A stretch of 64,000 nucleotides of DNA from Pedobacter glucosidilyticus DSM 23534 (lineage in GTDB: Bacteria > Bacteroidota > Bacteroidia > Sphingobacteriales > Sphingobacteriaceae). Under the pieces are notes generated by a model. That model made no database searches. It saw only the letters and a program-made list of their open reading frames with translations, and was not told where the DNA came from. Position numbers and translations under genes: made by a program. Where the stretch lies: assembly GCF_000425145.1 (NCBI RefSeq), contig NZ_KE384311.1:292542-356541 (forward strand). The letters are read 5' to 3'. Positions 34,177-44,501 of this stretch are shown one piece after another. Within the stretch, counting starts at the first letter, position 1. Every line of letters begins with the position of its first letter.

Positions 34177-36088
34177 CATTATAAAAATTAATTTCCCAAC
34201 GTTTATCTGCTGCAACTTGCTCTTTTAAAAGGTGTTGATATGATTTTTGTAAGCCAGCCGCCTGCTTAATTTCTGTTTTAACCATAGGGCCATTATTTAT
34301 CCATATGTTATTAGGACCGTTGGCGTTTTGCAGGAATTTCTCTGCCGGACACCAATTGTCTTTTACGGTAAAATAACTCGTTCCTTCATCGGTATAGAAA
34401 TAAAACCAATGCTCTGGTAAATGGGCATAAGGTGCTTTGTAAATACTATCAACCACATTTTCTGTGATGCTAGAACCTGGCTGGGCCGATAAAGTATAAA
34501 ACCCAGCAACATCATACAAATGTTTAGCATAATGATGTATTTTATTAGCATGTATGCGATTATTGCTCATGGTGTTGATGGTTTTTGTCCAACCCCAACC
34601 TACGGAGATTCCAGTATAAGAAACCTCATTAATTTCATTGTAAGCGATGTTAATTCCTTTCACAAAACCAGCTCCAATACCTACACAACCCCAATCCTCG
34701 TGAGTTACATTGGTAATGAGGTTATTGGTAATTTGTAAATTTTGGGTTAGCTCTCTTTCATCTTTAGGCTGATAAGGCAAATGGGCTTCCATAGCTTCAT
34801 CAGAAAAAACACCGGCTAAAATGGCCGAGCCACCAATATCTTTAAATAAATTGCCATTGATAGTATCTTGCAAATTGCCTCTTTGGTAGTCTAAACCGAT
34901 AGAAGAAAGGTATTGAAAACGGCAATTTTGAAAGCTGGTAGCTGTTGTATAAGCTGCTTCTACAGCCGCTTTTGGTCGGCCTACCCAAGCTTGGTTTTCT
35001 AGACCTGCTTTATCTGGCGTTCCAGGGATTTTTAATTTATAGGCATCCAAAAGAAACAAGCCAGCTTGCAAAGGCACATGCCCTTGCTGCGACGGACGTA
35101 ACCAATTGCTGTATTGGAAAGCAATATTATCAAACTTTACATGACTTACAGGCTGCTCAGCTGTACCTTTTATTTGCACTAAATTTTCTAGAACAGGTGC
35201 TATAACTTCGGTTTTATTAAGCTGCTGATTTGCTTTTGGCCAGTAATAAATTTTTCTGTTGGCTTTATCTAAAAACCATTCGCCGGGTTCATCTAAAAAC
35301 GCTAAAGCATTACTGAGGTAATAAGCCGAGTTTCCGGTTTCTTTAGAAATCCAAGGGGCTGGCCAAGGGTGTTCTGATTGTATTTTACTTTCTGGTTGGT
35401 AAAAAAACAACTCGGCTTGATTGCCTTTTGTTTGTATACTTTTAATTCTAAGAACAGCTATTGCCCACCATTGGTGGATAAACATTTCCATGCCAGGAGC
35501 ATATTTTAAACCCGATTTTGGAATTTCTATGGTACAGCTTTCTGTGGCTTTATTCCAAGCTAAAATTCTATCCATTTTAACATCTGGGGTACTTTTTGCC
35601 CTGGTAGCTTTCTCGCCCCCTACCCATAACTGCCTAAAATCTATCGCATTATCAGCGATGACAGGCACATCAGCCACATAAACATTTCCTTGCGCTATTG
35701 CTGGCAAGCCTGCTATTTTACTTGTTACTTTTTTCCAGTTTTGGATGTTGATACCGCCACTTAAAATAGCTTGTTGTTTACCTAAAGATTTGATAATGGT
35801 TGGCGATTGTGCCGTTCCAGAATCTTCTGGTCTGATAAAAACAGGCTGCTCTAACTGGTAAACTCCACCTTCTAGGTAAATGGTAATACCATCTTTTATA
35901 GCCGGATTTTTTAATCGTCTTAATTCTCTTGCTTGTCTTAAAGCAGCATCTAAACTAGCTAAAGGCTGCTCTTTTGTTCCTTTATTTTGGTTATTCCCTT
36001 TCGGGGATACAAAAATTTCTGTAGCAGCAATAAAATGATGATGAAGGATGAATACCGCAAAAGCTGCTATAAATTTCGTTTTGATCAT
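34163..36088 (-). CDS. Right-handed beta-helix glycoside hydrolase, GH141-like
   Basis: A 641-residue exported protein (signal peptide about 1-22). It begins IFVSPKGNNQNKGTKEQPLA, a typical entry to parallel beta-helix enzymes with a DUF1565-like start. Many N/G-rich beta-helix coils follow, for example ITNNLITNVTHEDWGCVGIGAG and IAYNEINEVSYTGISVGWGW at about 440-490. This architecture and size resemble GH141, which includes an alpha-L-fucosidase from a pectin rhamnogalacturonan-II locus and a xylanase. GH120 or an uncatalogued beta-helix family cannot be excluded. It starts 1 base after the GH2 stop, inside the GH78 operon. Confidence 0.7.
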   Translation of the reverse strand: MIKTKFIAAFAVFILHHHFIAATEIFVSPKGNNQNKGTKEQPLASLDAALRQARELRRLKNPAIKDGITIYLEGGVYQLEQPVFIRPEDSGTAQSPTIIKSLGKQQAILSGGINIQNWKKVTSKIAGLPAIAQGNVYVADVPVIADNAIDFRQLWVGGEKATRAKSTPDVKMDRILAWNKATESCTIEIPKSGLKYAPGMEMFIHQWWAIAVLRIKSIQTKGNQAELFFYQPESKIQSEHPWPAPWISKETGNSAYYLSNALAFLDEPGEWFLDKANRKIYYWPKANQQLNKTEVIAPVLENLVQIKGTAEQPVSHVKFDNIAFQYSNWLRPSQQGHVPLQAGLFLLDAYKLKIPGTPDKAGLENQAWVGRPKAAVEAAYTTATSFQNCRFQYLSSIGLDYQRGNLQDTINGNLFKDIGGSAILAGVFSDEAMEAHLPYQPKDERELTQNLQITNNLITNVTHEDWGCVGIGAGFVKGINIAYNEINEVSYTGISVGWGWTKTINTMSNNRIHANKIHHYAKHLYDVAGFYTLSAQPGSSITENVVDSIYKAPYAHLPEHWFYFYTDEGTSYFTVKDNWCPAEKFLQNANGPNNIWINNGPMVKTEIKQAAGLQKSYQHLLKEQVAADKRWEINFYNDAKK

Positions 36089-36089
36089 C

Positions 36090-38495
36090 TTATTTAGTTT
36101 TGATGTTTATACTTACCGGTTTAAAGCCATCCGCCTCAGCGGTTAAAACTATTTTACCGGCATGCTGACTAGCTTTTACAACGGCTAAAGCTTTACCTTT
36201 CCAAAGTTTACGATTAGGTTTACTTAGTGAGCTTAAATCGGCCTGATAACCGTTATCTGTTCCTGCAATTTGCCCTGCTCCACTAAGGGTAAATTTGATA
36301 AGATTATCTGCATATGGGATGATTGTACCTGCCTCGTCTACCAATGTTGCGGTAACAAAAGCCAAGTCGTTTCCATCAGCGTTAAGCTTATTTCTATCTA
36401 CATTTAAAACAATATGGTGTGGAGCGCCAGCAGTACGAATCTCTTTCTCTAAAACAACTTTACCATTTAGATAAGAAATGGCTTTTAATGTACCTGCCTC
36501 AAAAGGAACTTTCCACGAAACATGCAATTCATCAGTAGTTTTAGCTTTTTTACCTAAAGATTTACCATTCAAAAATAGTTCAACTTCATCAGCCTGGTTA
36601 TAATAAGCCCAAACATCTACCACTTTTCCAGCTTGCCAATTCCAATGCGGTAAAAGATGTAAAACAGGCTGGTTTGTCCACTCGCTTTGGTACATGTAAT
36701 ATACATCTTTAGGAAAACCTGCTAGATCTATAATGCCATAATAAGAGCTTCTGGCGGGGAAATCATAAGGAACGGGTTCGCCCAAATAATCAAAACCTGT
36801 CCACACAAAAATGCCCGACATGAAATTTCTGTCTTTTACCGCTTTCCAAGCTTTTTCATGACTGGTACCCCAATAAGCGGCAACATTATCATAAGCGGTT
36901 ACGGTATAATCTGGGTTGCCATTTACCACAAATTTATCTTTAGAGCTTGCTGGCCATAAACGTAAGGTATCGGCTAAATCATAAACCCCACGGGTTTGTA
37001 ATGCCGATGTTGTTTCTGCAGCAATTAAAGGAATATCGCCAAAACGTTTTGGTAAGCTATCATAATCAAAATATTTATAGTTGAAGCCTAAAACATCTAA
37101 AGCATTGCTTTTCCAGATGAAGTTTTTTGCAGGCTCTGTCTCTGTTAAAGCGGTGGTAACTGGCCGGGTATTGTCATGCAGTTTTACAATTTTGCTCAAG
37201 TTGGCTGCTATTTTAGTTCCGGTACTATCAAATTGTTCTCTAATCTCGTTACCAATGCTCCACATAAAAACCGATGGATGGTTGCGGTCTCTTTTTACTA
37301 AATCGGCTAAATCACGTTCATGCCACTCTTCAAAATCTCGGTGATAATCAAACTTATTTTTGCGTTTCTTCCACATATCAAAAGCTTCATCCATTACCAA
37401 GAAGCCCATTTTATCGCATAAATCTAAAAACTCTGGTGCTGGTGGGTTGTGCGCTGTTCTTATAGCATTTGTCCCCATGGCTTTCAGTATTTCTAATTGC
37501 CTTTCCATAGCTCTAACATTTACAGTAGCGCCTATAGCACCTAAATCATGATGCAGACAAACTCCTAGAATTTTTGTAGGCATATCATTTAAGTAAAAAC
37601 CGTTCTTAACATCAAACCTAAAACTTCTAATTCCGGTGGTCGTCTTTAGCTCGTCTACCAATACTTTGTTTTGATATACTTTGGTGATGACCTGATACAA
37701 ATTAGGCTCTTGTGGCGACCATAAAGCAGGATTTTTAACATTTAGATTTTGTGTGATGATTCCGCTTAATTGATTAACCGGTACCGTTTGAATGTTACGA
37801 GCAACCAGTTTGCCTTTTGCATTTAAAACTTTTACTTCTACTTCTAGCGGTGATTTTAAAGTACTGATATTTTCTAGCTGTAGCTGATGTTTTAGCGTAG
37901 CTTCATTGGCAGAAACTTGTGGTGTGGTTACAAAAACACCATGTTGCGCAATAGCTATTGGGTTAGTAATCAGCAATTTTACATTTCTGTAAATGCCCGA
38001 GCCACTGTACCATCTAGAGTTTGGCTGCTGGCTATTGTTTACCCTTACGGCGATGATATTTTCTTGATTTGCTGGTTTTAAATGCGGCGTAATATCATAT
38101 TGAAAAGAGATATAGCCGTTTGGTCTTTTTCCTAAAAACACGCCATTTATCCAAACTTCGCTATGCTGATAAACACCATCAAATTGTATAGAAACTGTTT
38201 TATTCTGGGTATTAGCTGGTGTTTTAAACGTTTTACGATACCAAGCAATACCGCCCGGTAAAGCACCGCCTTGATTGGTTGCGGGGTGCTCTTCAGCAAA
38301 ATCAGCCTCGATGCTCCAATCATGAGGCAAATTTAATTTACGCCAAGCATCATCATTAAAAGCTATATTTTTTGCTTCTGGCTCATCGTCTAGCTTAAAC
38401 TTCCAATCGTAATTGAAATTTATTTGTGTACGAGGCTGTGCAAAAACCTGAGTGTATAAACTAAGAATAAAAATAAGGCTCCAGAGTTTCTTCAT
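36090..38495 (-). CDS. GH2 beta-galactosidase/glycosidase
   Basis: An 801-residue exported (signal peptide about 1-19) GH2 enzyme with a jelly-roll sugar-binding domain (about 25-190), an Ig-like domain (about 190-290), the catalytic barrel (about 295-600) and C-terminal DUF4982-like and Ig-like domains (about 620-800). E417 in MWSIGNEIRE is the acid/base and E494 in IAAETTS the likely nucleophile. The sequence type is that of beta-galactosidases, though beta-glucuronidases and others occur in GH2. It lies 9 bases after the GH43-like gene, in a rhamnoglycan-type operon. Confidence 0.92.
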   Translation of the reverse strand: MKKLWSLIFILSLYTQVFAQPRTQINFNYDWKFKLDDEPEAKNIAFNDDAWRKLNLPHDWSIEADFAEEHPATNQGGALPGGIAWYRKTFKTPANTQNKTVSIQFDGVYQHSEVWINGVFLGKRPNGYISFQYDITPHLKPANQENIIAVRVNNSQQPNSRWYSGSGIYRNVKLLITNPIAIAQHGVFVTTPQVSANEATLKHQLQLENISTLKSPLEVEVKVLNAKGKLVARNIQTVPVNQLSGIITQNLNVKNPALWSPQEPNLYQVITKVYQNKVLVDELKTTTGIRSFRFDVKNGFYLNDMPTKILGVCLHHDLGAIGATVNVRAMERQLEILKAMGTNAIRTAHNPPAPEFLDLCDKMGFLVMDEAFDMWKKRKNKFDYHRDFEEWHERDLADLVKRDRNHPSVFMWSIGNEIREQFDSTGTKIAANLSKIVKLHDNTRPVTTALTETEPAKNFIWKSNALDVLGFNYKYFDYDSLPKRFGDIPLIAAETTSALQTRGVYDLADTLRLWPASSKDKFVVNGNPDYTVTAYDNVAAYWGTSHEKAWKAVKDRNFMSGIFVWTGFDYLGEPVPYDFPARSSYYGIIDLAGFPKDVYYMYQSEWTNQPVLHLLPHWNWQAGKVVDVWAYYNQADEVELFLNGKSLGKKAKTTDELHVSWKVPFEAGTLKAISYLNGKVVLEKEIRTAGAPHHIVLNVDRNKLNADGNDLAFVTATLVDEAGTIIPYADNLIKFTLSGAGQIAGTDNGYQADLSSLSKPNRKLWKGKALAVVKASQHAGKIVLTAEADGFKPVSINIKTK

Positions 38496-38504
38496 GATGA
38501 TGGA

Positions 38505-39608
38505 TTAATCGGCTTTAAAATTGATATTACTTTTCCCTAAATCTTTGGATGTGGCCACAGCTATACCCCTATCACCAGCTTTATTAACAGCACAATAGAA
38601 ATGATAAACAATGCCTTTATACTTTAAAACCCAAGATTTATGAGCATATAATTCGTCGTAAGGTTCTGATGATTGTATGAGATTTTCGCCTTCCCAATCT
38701 GTCCAGTTCACTAAATCTTTAGAGGCTGCAAAACGGTTAAAAGCACCGTTTCTATCTTGCCAAAATGCCCCGAAATAGAACATCACGTAAGTATCTCCCA
38801 TTTTTTGAATAACACCATCTCCGGTAATTCCTACCGGATGATGAACAACTGGATTTTTCTGAAAACGCTTCCAACTTACCATATCGTCAGAAACAGCCAT
38901 CCCAATACGCTCATACCAACGGGTTTTCTTGTTATTTACTAAAGAATCTCCAACTGCGTTGTAATACATCACAAAACGATGTCCGGTTAAACGCTTTTTA
39001 TCTTCTATAACAGAGCTTTTAAATAACTTATTACGGTTTTCCCACCAGCGTACATCGGCATCAGATGAGCTTAAAACTGGCTTTGCTAATCTTTCCCATT
39101 CATGTGCTTTGCTTGGGTTTTTAGAAGTATAAGCCATCCCGATAGACAAAGGCTCAGGCTCGTAGCCTTTGCTGTTTCCTCCGAAATAAGACATCCAATA
39201 TTTACCCTTGAAACGGTGTAGTTTATAATTACCACCCCATTTGGTATCAACTAAAGCATTATAACCCGCTTTCTGGTGTGCATCCCAACGGTTATCATCA
39301 CTAAAAGAAAGCTGCTTACCCAAAGTTTCCCACTGCAAAAGATTGGTGCTGCTAGCCAACCAAGTTTCGTAACCTATACCATCAAAAACCAAATAAGTTA
39401 TGTACCACTTACCTGCTTTACGGTAAATGGTTGGGCAATCTATTTTTTTCTCTTTAGACGCCGTAGTAAGCACCAAACCATATTTGTATGGGGTTTTTAC
39501 TGCTTCATAAATGGCTTGCATTTCTGCCTTTGAAACACTTTTATCTTGTGCTTTAAGCGCATTGATAGCAAAAATTATGGTGGTGATAAACAGACTTATT
39601 CTTCTCAT
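38505..39608 (-). CDS. Exported five-bladed propeller glycosidase, GH43-like
   Basis: A 367-residue exported protein (signal peptide about 1-20). Repeated blade patterns such as KIDCPTIYRKAGKWYITYLVFDG (about 55-77), KGKYWMSYFGG and GDTYVMFYFGAFW are seen, and YAHKSWVLKYKGIVYHFYCAV (about 329-349) comes near the end. This is the look of GH43/GH117-type five-bladed enzymes. D58 in the first blade is a candidate catalytic acid. The exact family is not certain. It overlaps the GH78 gene by 4 bases (ATGA), so the two are translationally coupled. Confidence 0.75.
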   Translation of the reverse strand: MRRISLFITTIIFAINALKAQDKSVSKAEMQAIYEAVKTPYKYGLVLTTASKEKKIDCPTIYRKAGKWYITYLVFDGIGYETWLASSTNLLQWETLGKQLSFSDDNRWDAHQKAGYNALVDTKWGGNYKLHRFKGKYWMSYFGGNSKGYEPEPLSIGMAYTSKNPSKAHEWERLAKPVLSSSDADVRWWENRNKLFKSSVIEDKKRLTGHRFVMYYNAVGDSLVNNKKTRWYERIGMAVSDDMVSWKRFQKNPVVHHPVGITGDGVIQKMGDTYVMFYFGAFWQDRNGAFNRFAASKDLVNWTDWEGENLIQSSEPYDELYAHKSWVLKYKGIVYHFYCAVNKAGDRGIAVATSKDLGKSNINFKAD

Positions 39609-42367
39609 TCGATAGTAAATTGATAGCTTCCTGAACCTACTTTTAAAACCACACGATCACCCTCAACACCTTGATTAATAATATTTATATCGGTTGAAAT
39701 ATCCTTTCTAGCTTCAAAAATTTTATTTGTTTTGCCTTTCGGCAGATAAATGAGGGCTGTTGTATTTACAGGAATTTCTATATGCAATTGGAAATTTTGA
39801 GAATTCTTTTTCCACGATGATTTGATTAAACCATAAGAAGACTCATACACAGCTTCCGCTGATGTGACATCGCCAACTACAACGGGATAAATCTTTATCT
39901 TATTAAAAGCAACAGATTCTTCTTCTTGCCTTATGCCTGCCAAACCACTATAAAACCATTCCATTAAATGGCCAAGCATAAAATGATTGTTAGAAACATC
40001 TGGCAAAGCTTGCCAGCTTTCTGTTAAAGCTGTAGCTCCCTTTGCTATCTGGTAACCATAACCCGGCACATCAGAACGGCTGTTCATATCAAAAATAACA
40101 TCAGAACGGCCAGCTTCTTCAAGCACTCTTAAGACATAGCGGTAGCCAATATCTCCGGCTGTTAAAGCATTATGCCTTTTACGGATATCCTGAATTAAAT
40201 TTTCTAAAACTGCTGCTCGGTTGGACTCATCTACCAAATTCATGTATAAAGCCATAGCATTTGCTGCCTGACTACCTGTAGCATACTGCTTATTTTCTGG
40301 ATTAAAGAAGGTTTTGTTAAATGCTGTTTTTACTTCTTTAGCTAGCTCTTGATATTGCTTTGCATCATCGGGTTTACCCAATAAAAGGGCTATTTGTTGT
40401 AAGATATTTAAATCGTAATAGTAAATAGCTGTACCAGTTAGGCCTTTTGGGGTTTGCTGCGATACGCCTGGTCGCTCTGGACCTATATCATACCAATCTC
40501 CTAAACCTTGCTTTAAAATATGACCATCTGCTTTACTTTTTAGGTAAGTAATGTAACGTTGCATGCTTGGATAAGCCTTTTCTAAAACTTGTTTATTGCC
40601 GTACCATTTATATAAATACCACGGTAAAATAATGCCTGTACTACCCCACTCTGGCGAGTCTCTAAACATATCGCCACCCCAAGTAAATTTCACATATTCT
40701 GGAGCTATTTCTGGGATTAAACCATCATCTAATTGTGATGAAATGATATCATCAACCACTTTTGAGGCTAAAGTAGCAACATCAAAATTGTACATAACAG
40801 AAGAAATCATGAGGTGAGATTGCTCTAACCAGCCTAATTTTTCGCGGTGTGGGCAATCAGTAAAAACGCTCATCATATTGCTCTTTATAGCCCAATCTAT
40901 TAATGTATTAGTTTGATTAAACAAAGTATTTGATGATGTAAAATTTCCGACCCTAGCTGCCGAATTTCTAATATGTAGACCTTTTAATGCTAATAATTGA
41001 GGTAAAGCTGTGTAAGTACCTTTGGGTGCAGCACCTTTAACTTGTAAATATCTAAAACCGTAATAGGTAAAACGAGGTTGCCATTCTTCCACACCATCAC
41101 CTTTTAAGACATACTCGAAATAAAAAGGACTGCCAGTTGGTTTTTGATTAGCTTTTAAATCTTTTAATAATTCTGAAGCGTAAATTCTAACCGTATCACC
41201 TCTCTTACCTTGAACTTTTATATTGATGATACCTGAGGCATTCTGACCTAAATCATACACCCATTCTTTATTGTTTAATTGATGAAGGAGTTTGGCATCA
41301 AAATTCTCAAAAACACGTAAAGGTTCTGCCAACTGAGGTTTTACTTGCGGAGGGCCATCTACAATTAAAACATTTTTCCACTTTTTATCAGTTTTAAACT
41401 GCGGACTGTCCCAGCCTTTTTGTTCTAAACGGGCATCATAATCTTCGCCACCATAAATACTTGAAAAAGTGATTGGACCTAGGCTGGTTTGCCATTTTTC
41501 ATCGCTAATAATATTTTCTTCTGTACCATCTTGATATTTTAGTACCAAACGACACATCATTTTAGGGTATCCGAAGGCTGTTTTAAGCTTTCTAAATCGG
41601 CCTTTAACTGGTGGTACATAGTAAAAACCATTACCCAACATCACACCAAGGGTATTTTTACCAGTTTTTAGGGCTTTGCTAACATCAAAAGTAACGTATA
41701 GTGCTTCCTCATTGTATTTTACCCAACCAGCATCTAAAAAATGATTGCCTTGTTTGTTACCATTAATACTTGCTTCAAAATGCCCTAAACCGCTGATATA
41801 AAGCATCGCCGACGCTAGTTGCTTTTTAACCTTAAAATCTTTCCTCAGTAAAGGCAAAACATTACTTCCAAAATGCTTATCCTTTTTATTATCTAAGGGT
41901 AAAACATCTACTAAAGAATCAGTTAAACGTTCGTAAGCAATCCATTTGGCACCCTTCCAATCTTCTATATTGGATAATCCGGTATGAAAACTTGCGGTTT
42001 TGCTTGTTGCAATATTCCCATGATTATCTTTTACTAAAACTTTCCAGTAATAAGTTGTTGCCGCTTGTAAAGCTTTGCCTTTATATTTTATTTGGATAGA
42101 TGTTGAACTTAACTGCTCGCCAGAATCCCAAACATTAGCTTTATTTTCATTTATAAGAGCCAAATCATCGGCAATTAAAATATGATAGGATGTTTGAATG
42201 GTATTTCTTTGTTGAGCTAATAATTTCCAGCTAAAAAATAGATATTTAGGATTTATACCTGCTGGCTGTTTAGCATCATTAACATTGAGTCCATAAATTT
42301 GTAATAAAGGTTGTGCACCTATCTCTAAACTTATGAATACGAAGATAAGGCTTAGTAATTTACCCAT
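39605..42367 (-). CDS. Alpha-L-rhamnosidase, GH78
   Basis: A 920-residue exported enzyme (signal peptide about 1-18) that releases terminal alpha-L-rhamnose. An N-terminal fibronectin-like domain (about 20-130), concanavalin-like rhamnosidase domains (about 150-460), the (alpha/alpha)6 catalytic barrel (about 470-820) and a C-terminal beta-sandwich are visible. DCPHREKLGW at about 503-512 is the family's catalytic-region signature (commonly DCPxRxxLGW). It is the first gene of a compact operon with GH43-like, GH2, GH141-like and mutarotase-like genes. It is divergent from the barrel protein at 42590, with 222 bases between. Confidence 0.94.
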   Translation of the reverse strand: MGKLLSLIFVFISLEIGAQPLLQIYGLNVNDAKQPAGINPKYLFFSWKLLAQQRNTIQTSYHILIADDLALINENKANVWDSGEQLSSTSIQIKYKGKALQAATTYYWKVLVKDNHGNIATSKTASFHTGLSNIEDWKGAKWIAYERLTDSLVDVLPLDNKKDKHFGSNVLPLLRKDFKVKKQLASAMLYISGLGHFEASINGNKQGNHFLDAGWVKYNEEALYVTFDVSKALKTGKNTLGVMLGNGFYYVPPVKGRFRKLKTAFGYPKMMCRLVLKYQDGTEENIISDEKWQTSLGPITFSSIYGGEDYDARLEQKGWDSPQFKTDKKWKNVLIVDGPPQVKPQLAEPLRVFENFDAKLLHQLNNKEWVYDLGQNASGIINIKVQGKRGDTVRIYASELLKDLKANQKPTGSPFYFEYVLKGDGVEEWQPRFTYYGFRYLQVKGAAPKGTYTALPQLLALKGLHIRNSAARVGNFTSSNTLFNQTNTLIDWAIKSNMMSVFTDCPHREKLGWLEQSHLMISSVMYNFDVATLASKVVDDIISSQLDDGLIPEIAPEYVKFTWGGDMFRDSPEWGSTGIILPWYLYKWYGNKQVLEKAYPSMQRYITYLKSKADGHILKQGLGDWYDIGPERPGVSQQTPKGLTGTAIYYYDLNILQQIALLLGKPDDAKQYQELAKEVKTAFNKTFFNPENKQYATGSQAANAMALYMNLVDESNRAAVLENLIQDIRKRHNALTAGDIGYRYVLRVLEEAGRSDVIFDMNSRSDVPGYGYQIAKGATALTESWQALPDVSNNHFMLGHLMEWFYSGLAGIRQEEESVAFNKIKIYPVVVGDVTSAEAVYESSYGLIKSSWKKNSQNFQLHIEIPVNTTALIYLPKGKTNKIFEARKDISTDINIINQGVEGDRVVLKVGSGSYQFTIE

Positions 42368-42589
42368 ACTACAGAACTTGGTTTATATCTTAAATGCCTA
42401 GAAAAACAAGCTTCAGGTTTGTACAAAAATAAAATCGAAAAGACACACTTATTTGTATCAAGTTCTCCAGCTTTTGTAGGATATTAGCCTGTATAATTGT
42501 TTATATGAAAAACTACATAGCCTTTAATTGATTTCTTTTGTAACGTTTCAGGATGTTACTTCGTCTTAACAGGAATCAATAATTATACA

Positions 42590-43123
42590 ATGAAAAAAAC
42601 TTTACTAGTTGCACTGGTATTTACCGGAATGCTAACATCTAAACTTTCTGCACAGGAAGTAAACAACACTGTTAAAATTAATCCTTTAAGTGCTCTTTTC
42701 AGGATTGGATCTGTATTTTATGAGCGCAAAATGAGTGATAATTTATCGCTTCAATTGGGTGTTGCTTATACAGGCTTAAAGTTAGATGAAACCAAATTTT
42801 CCGGTTTTTCTACTACGCCCGAACTTAGGTATTATCCTAAAGCAAATGCTTTAAATGGTCTGTATTTTGGTCCTTTTTTACGTTATCAAAACTATACAGT
42901 TAAAGATGATATAAACGAAGGTTCTTACACTTCGTTTGGCGGAGGAGCAGTTTTGGGTCGCCAGTGGGTTTACAAAAGTGGTTTTACTTTAGATTTATTC
43001 TTTGGCCCCAGTTACAATGCTGGTAAAATTAAGGCAGATGACGGTAGCGGAGAACCAGAAGTTAATGGTGCAATAGATGGTTTTGGTTTAAGAGCTGGTA
43101 TTGCTATAGGATTTGGTTTTTAA
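42590..43123 (+). CDS. Small outer-membrane beta-barrel protein (DUF3575-like)
   Basis: A 177-residue exported protein (signal peptide about 1-21) with alternating amphipathic strands, including SLQLGVAYTGL, GLYFGPFLRYQNYTV and the C-terminal GLRAGIAIGFGF, which ends in phenylalanine as outer-membrane barrel proteins do. An 8-strand barrel is the likely fold. It resembles DUF3575-type proteins. Function is unknown. It is divergent from the GH78 operon and followed by a terminator-like hairpin, so it is probably monocistronic. Confidence 0.8.
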   Translation: MKKTLLVALVFTGMLTSKLSAQEVNNTVKINPLSALFRIGSVFYERKMSDNLSLQLGVAYTGLKLDETKFSGFSTTPELRYYPKANALNGLYFGPFLRYQNYTVKDDINEGSYTSFGGGAVLGRQWVYKSGFTLDLFFGPSYNAGKIKADDGSGEPEVNGAIDGFGLRAGIAIGFGF

Positions 43124-43138
43124 GTACCCTAAGCATAA

Positions 43139-43194
43139 GAAATGGATATTTAAGCTGACCTTGATCAGACTTATCTATCCATTTTCTTTTTTTA
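43139..43194 (+). terminator. Terminator-like hairpin after the barrel gene
   Basis: AGAAATGGATA pairs with TATCCATTTTCT (one bulge) across a loop of about 25 bases, and a run of seven T follows. Confidence 0.5.
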
Positions 43195-43234
43195 CAAGAA
43201 TTTCTACTTAATTTGATGATTAACAAAAATCATC

Positions 43235-44452
43235 ATGAAAATTGAAAATAAGCTATTTGGGTTTTTAGGAGTTATCTTTTTTACATCATCTGTATTTGCT
43301 CAAGAATCACAAATAAAAATTGATGCTGGTTCGTACCCAAGAAAACAAAGCATTATTACCTTAGAATTACCTAAATCTTACAATCAAAAACTTTATCATT
43401 TAGAAAATATAAAAACAGGTAAAAAAGCTATTTTACAGCAAAAAGAAAATCATACTTATACTTTTATCTTACCTGATGAATTGCAATCGCAAACTAGTGC
43501 GACGTATAAAATAAGTGTAATAAAAAATCAGCTTAAGGCTAAAAATACTGTTACTATTTTAAAAGACACCAAAAAAGTACAAGTTAAGATAGCTAATAAA
43601 ACACTTTTTGATTATCATATACAAACGGTTTATCCGCCTAAAGGCTTTCCTGATTATTATGCTAGAAGCGGTTTTATTCACCCGCTTTACAGCCCTAATG
43701 GAAGTGTTTTAACTGATGATTTTCCTAAAGGACATATGCACCAACATGGTATTATGATGGCTTTAACCAATACCACTTTTAAAGGTGAAAAACATGATTT
43801 TTGGAATCAACACAGCAAATTGGCTAATGTAAAACATACGGAAGTTTTGGCTATTGAAGAAGGCCCGGTTTTTAGCAGTTTTAAAGTAAAACATCAACAT
43901 TATAGCTTAAAATATGGAGCTGTTTTAGATGAAATTTGGACCGTTAGAATATATTCTTTTCAAAATAAGTTCTTATTTGATATCGTATCTGAATTAGAAA
44001 ACATAACTAAAGACACGCTATTTGTTAATAAATATCATTACGGCGGAATGGCTTACAGGGCGTCTAAACACTGGAATATAGATGATAGTCTGCATTACCA
44101 AAACAAGTGGCAAATTAAAACCAATAACGGCGATGATGTTGCTACAGCTAATGCTAAAGCGGCTAAATATGTATCGGCGTTTGGATTATTGAATGGAAAA
44201 ACTGCTGGTTTAACGGTGTTTGGCTTTCCACAGAATTTAGCTTACCCGCAACCTATTAGATTACACCCTACCATGCCTTATTTTAGCTTCTCGCCCATGG
44301 TAAATGCTGCCTTTACTATAAAACCTAAAGAAGTTTTTATTTCACAATACAGGTATTTAAGTTATGATGATTTGCCTCAGGAAAAACATATTGAAAGCTT
44401 AAATATAGATATTGAGTTACCCGTGGTTGTAAAGTTTACAGCTCAAGAATAG
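43235..44452 (+). CDS. DUF6807 (PmoA-like) exported protein
   Basis: A 405-residue exported protein (signal peptide about 1-22). An Ig-like region spans about 25-120, then a galactose-mutarotase-like sandwich about 125-400 with the hallmarks YARSGFIHPLYSPNGSVLTDDFP and HMHQHGIMMAL at about 167-177, a histidine cluster likely to bind metal or substrate. Databases often call this family methane oxygenase PmoA by error; DUF6807 is the better name. Members are common in Bacteroidota and Planctomycetes near carbohydrate genes. Its proximity to the GH78 cluster is suggestive, but it is on the other strand. Confidence 0.75.
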   Translation: MKIENKLFGFLGVIFFTSSVFAQESQIKIDAGSYPRKQSIITLELPKSYNQKLYHLENIKTGKKAILQQKENHTYTFILPDELQSQTSATYKISVIKNQLKAKNTVTILKDTKKVQVKIANKTLFDYHIQTVYPPKGFPDYYARSGFIHPLYSPNGSVLTDDFPKGHMHQHGIMMALTNTTFKGEKHDFWNQHSKLANVKHTEVLAIEEGPVFSSFKVKHQHYSLKYGAVLDEIWTVRIYSFQNKFLFDIVSELENITKDTLFVNKYHYGGMAYRASKHWNIDDSLHYQNKWQIKTNNGDDVATANAKAAKYVSAFGLLNGKTAGLTVFGFPQNLAYPQPIRLHPTMPYFSFSPMVNAAFTIKPKEVFISQYRYLSYDDLPQEKHIESLNIDIELPVVVKFTAQE

Positions 44453-44501
44453 TTAATTGATTATTAAACATAATTGTATAATTTATTTGAAGCTAAAAAT
44501 C

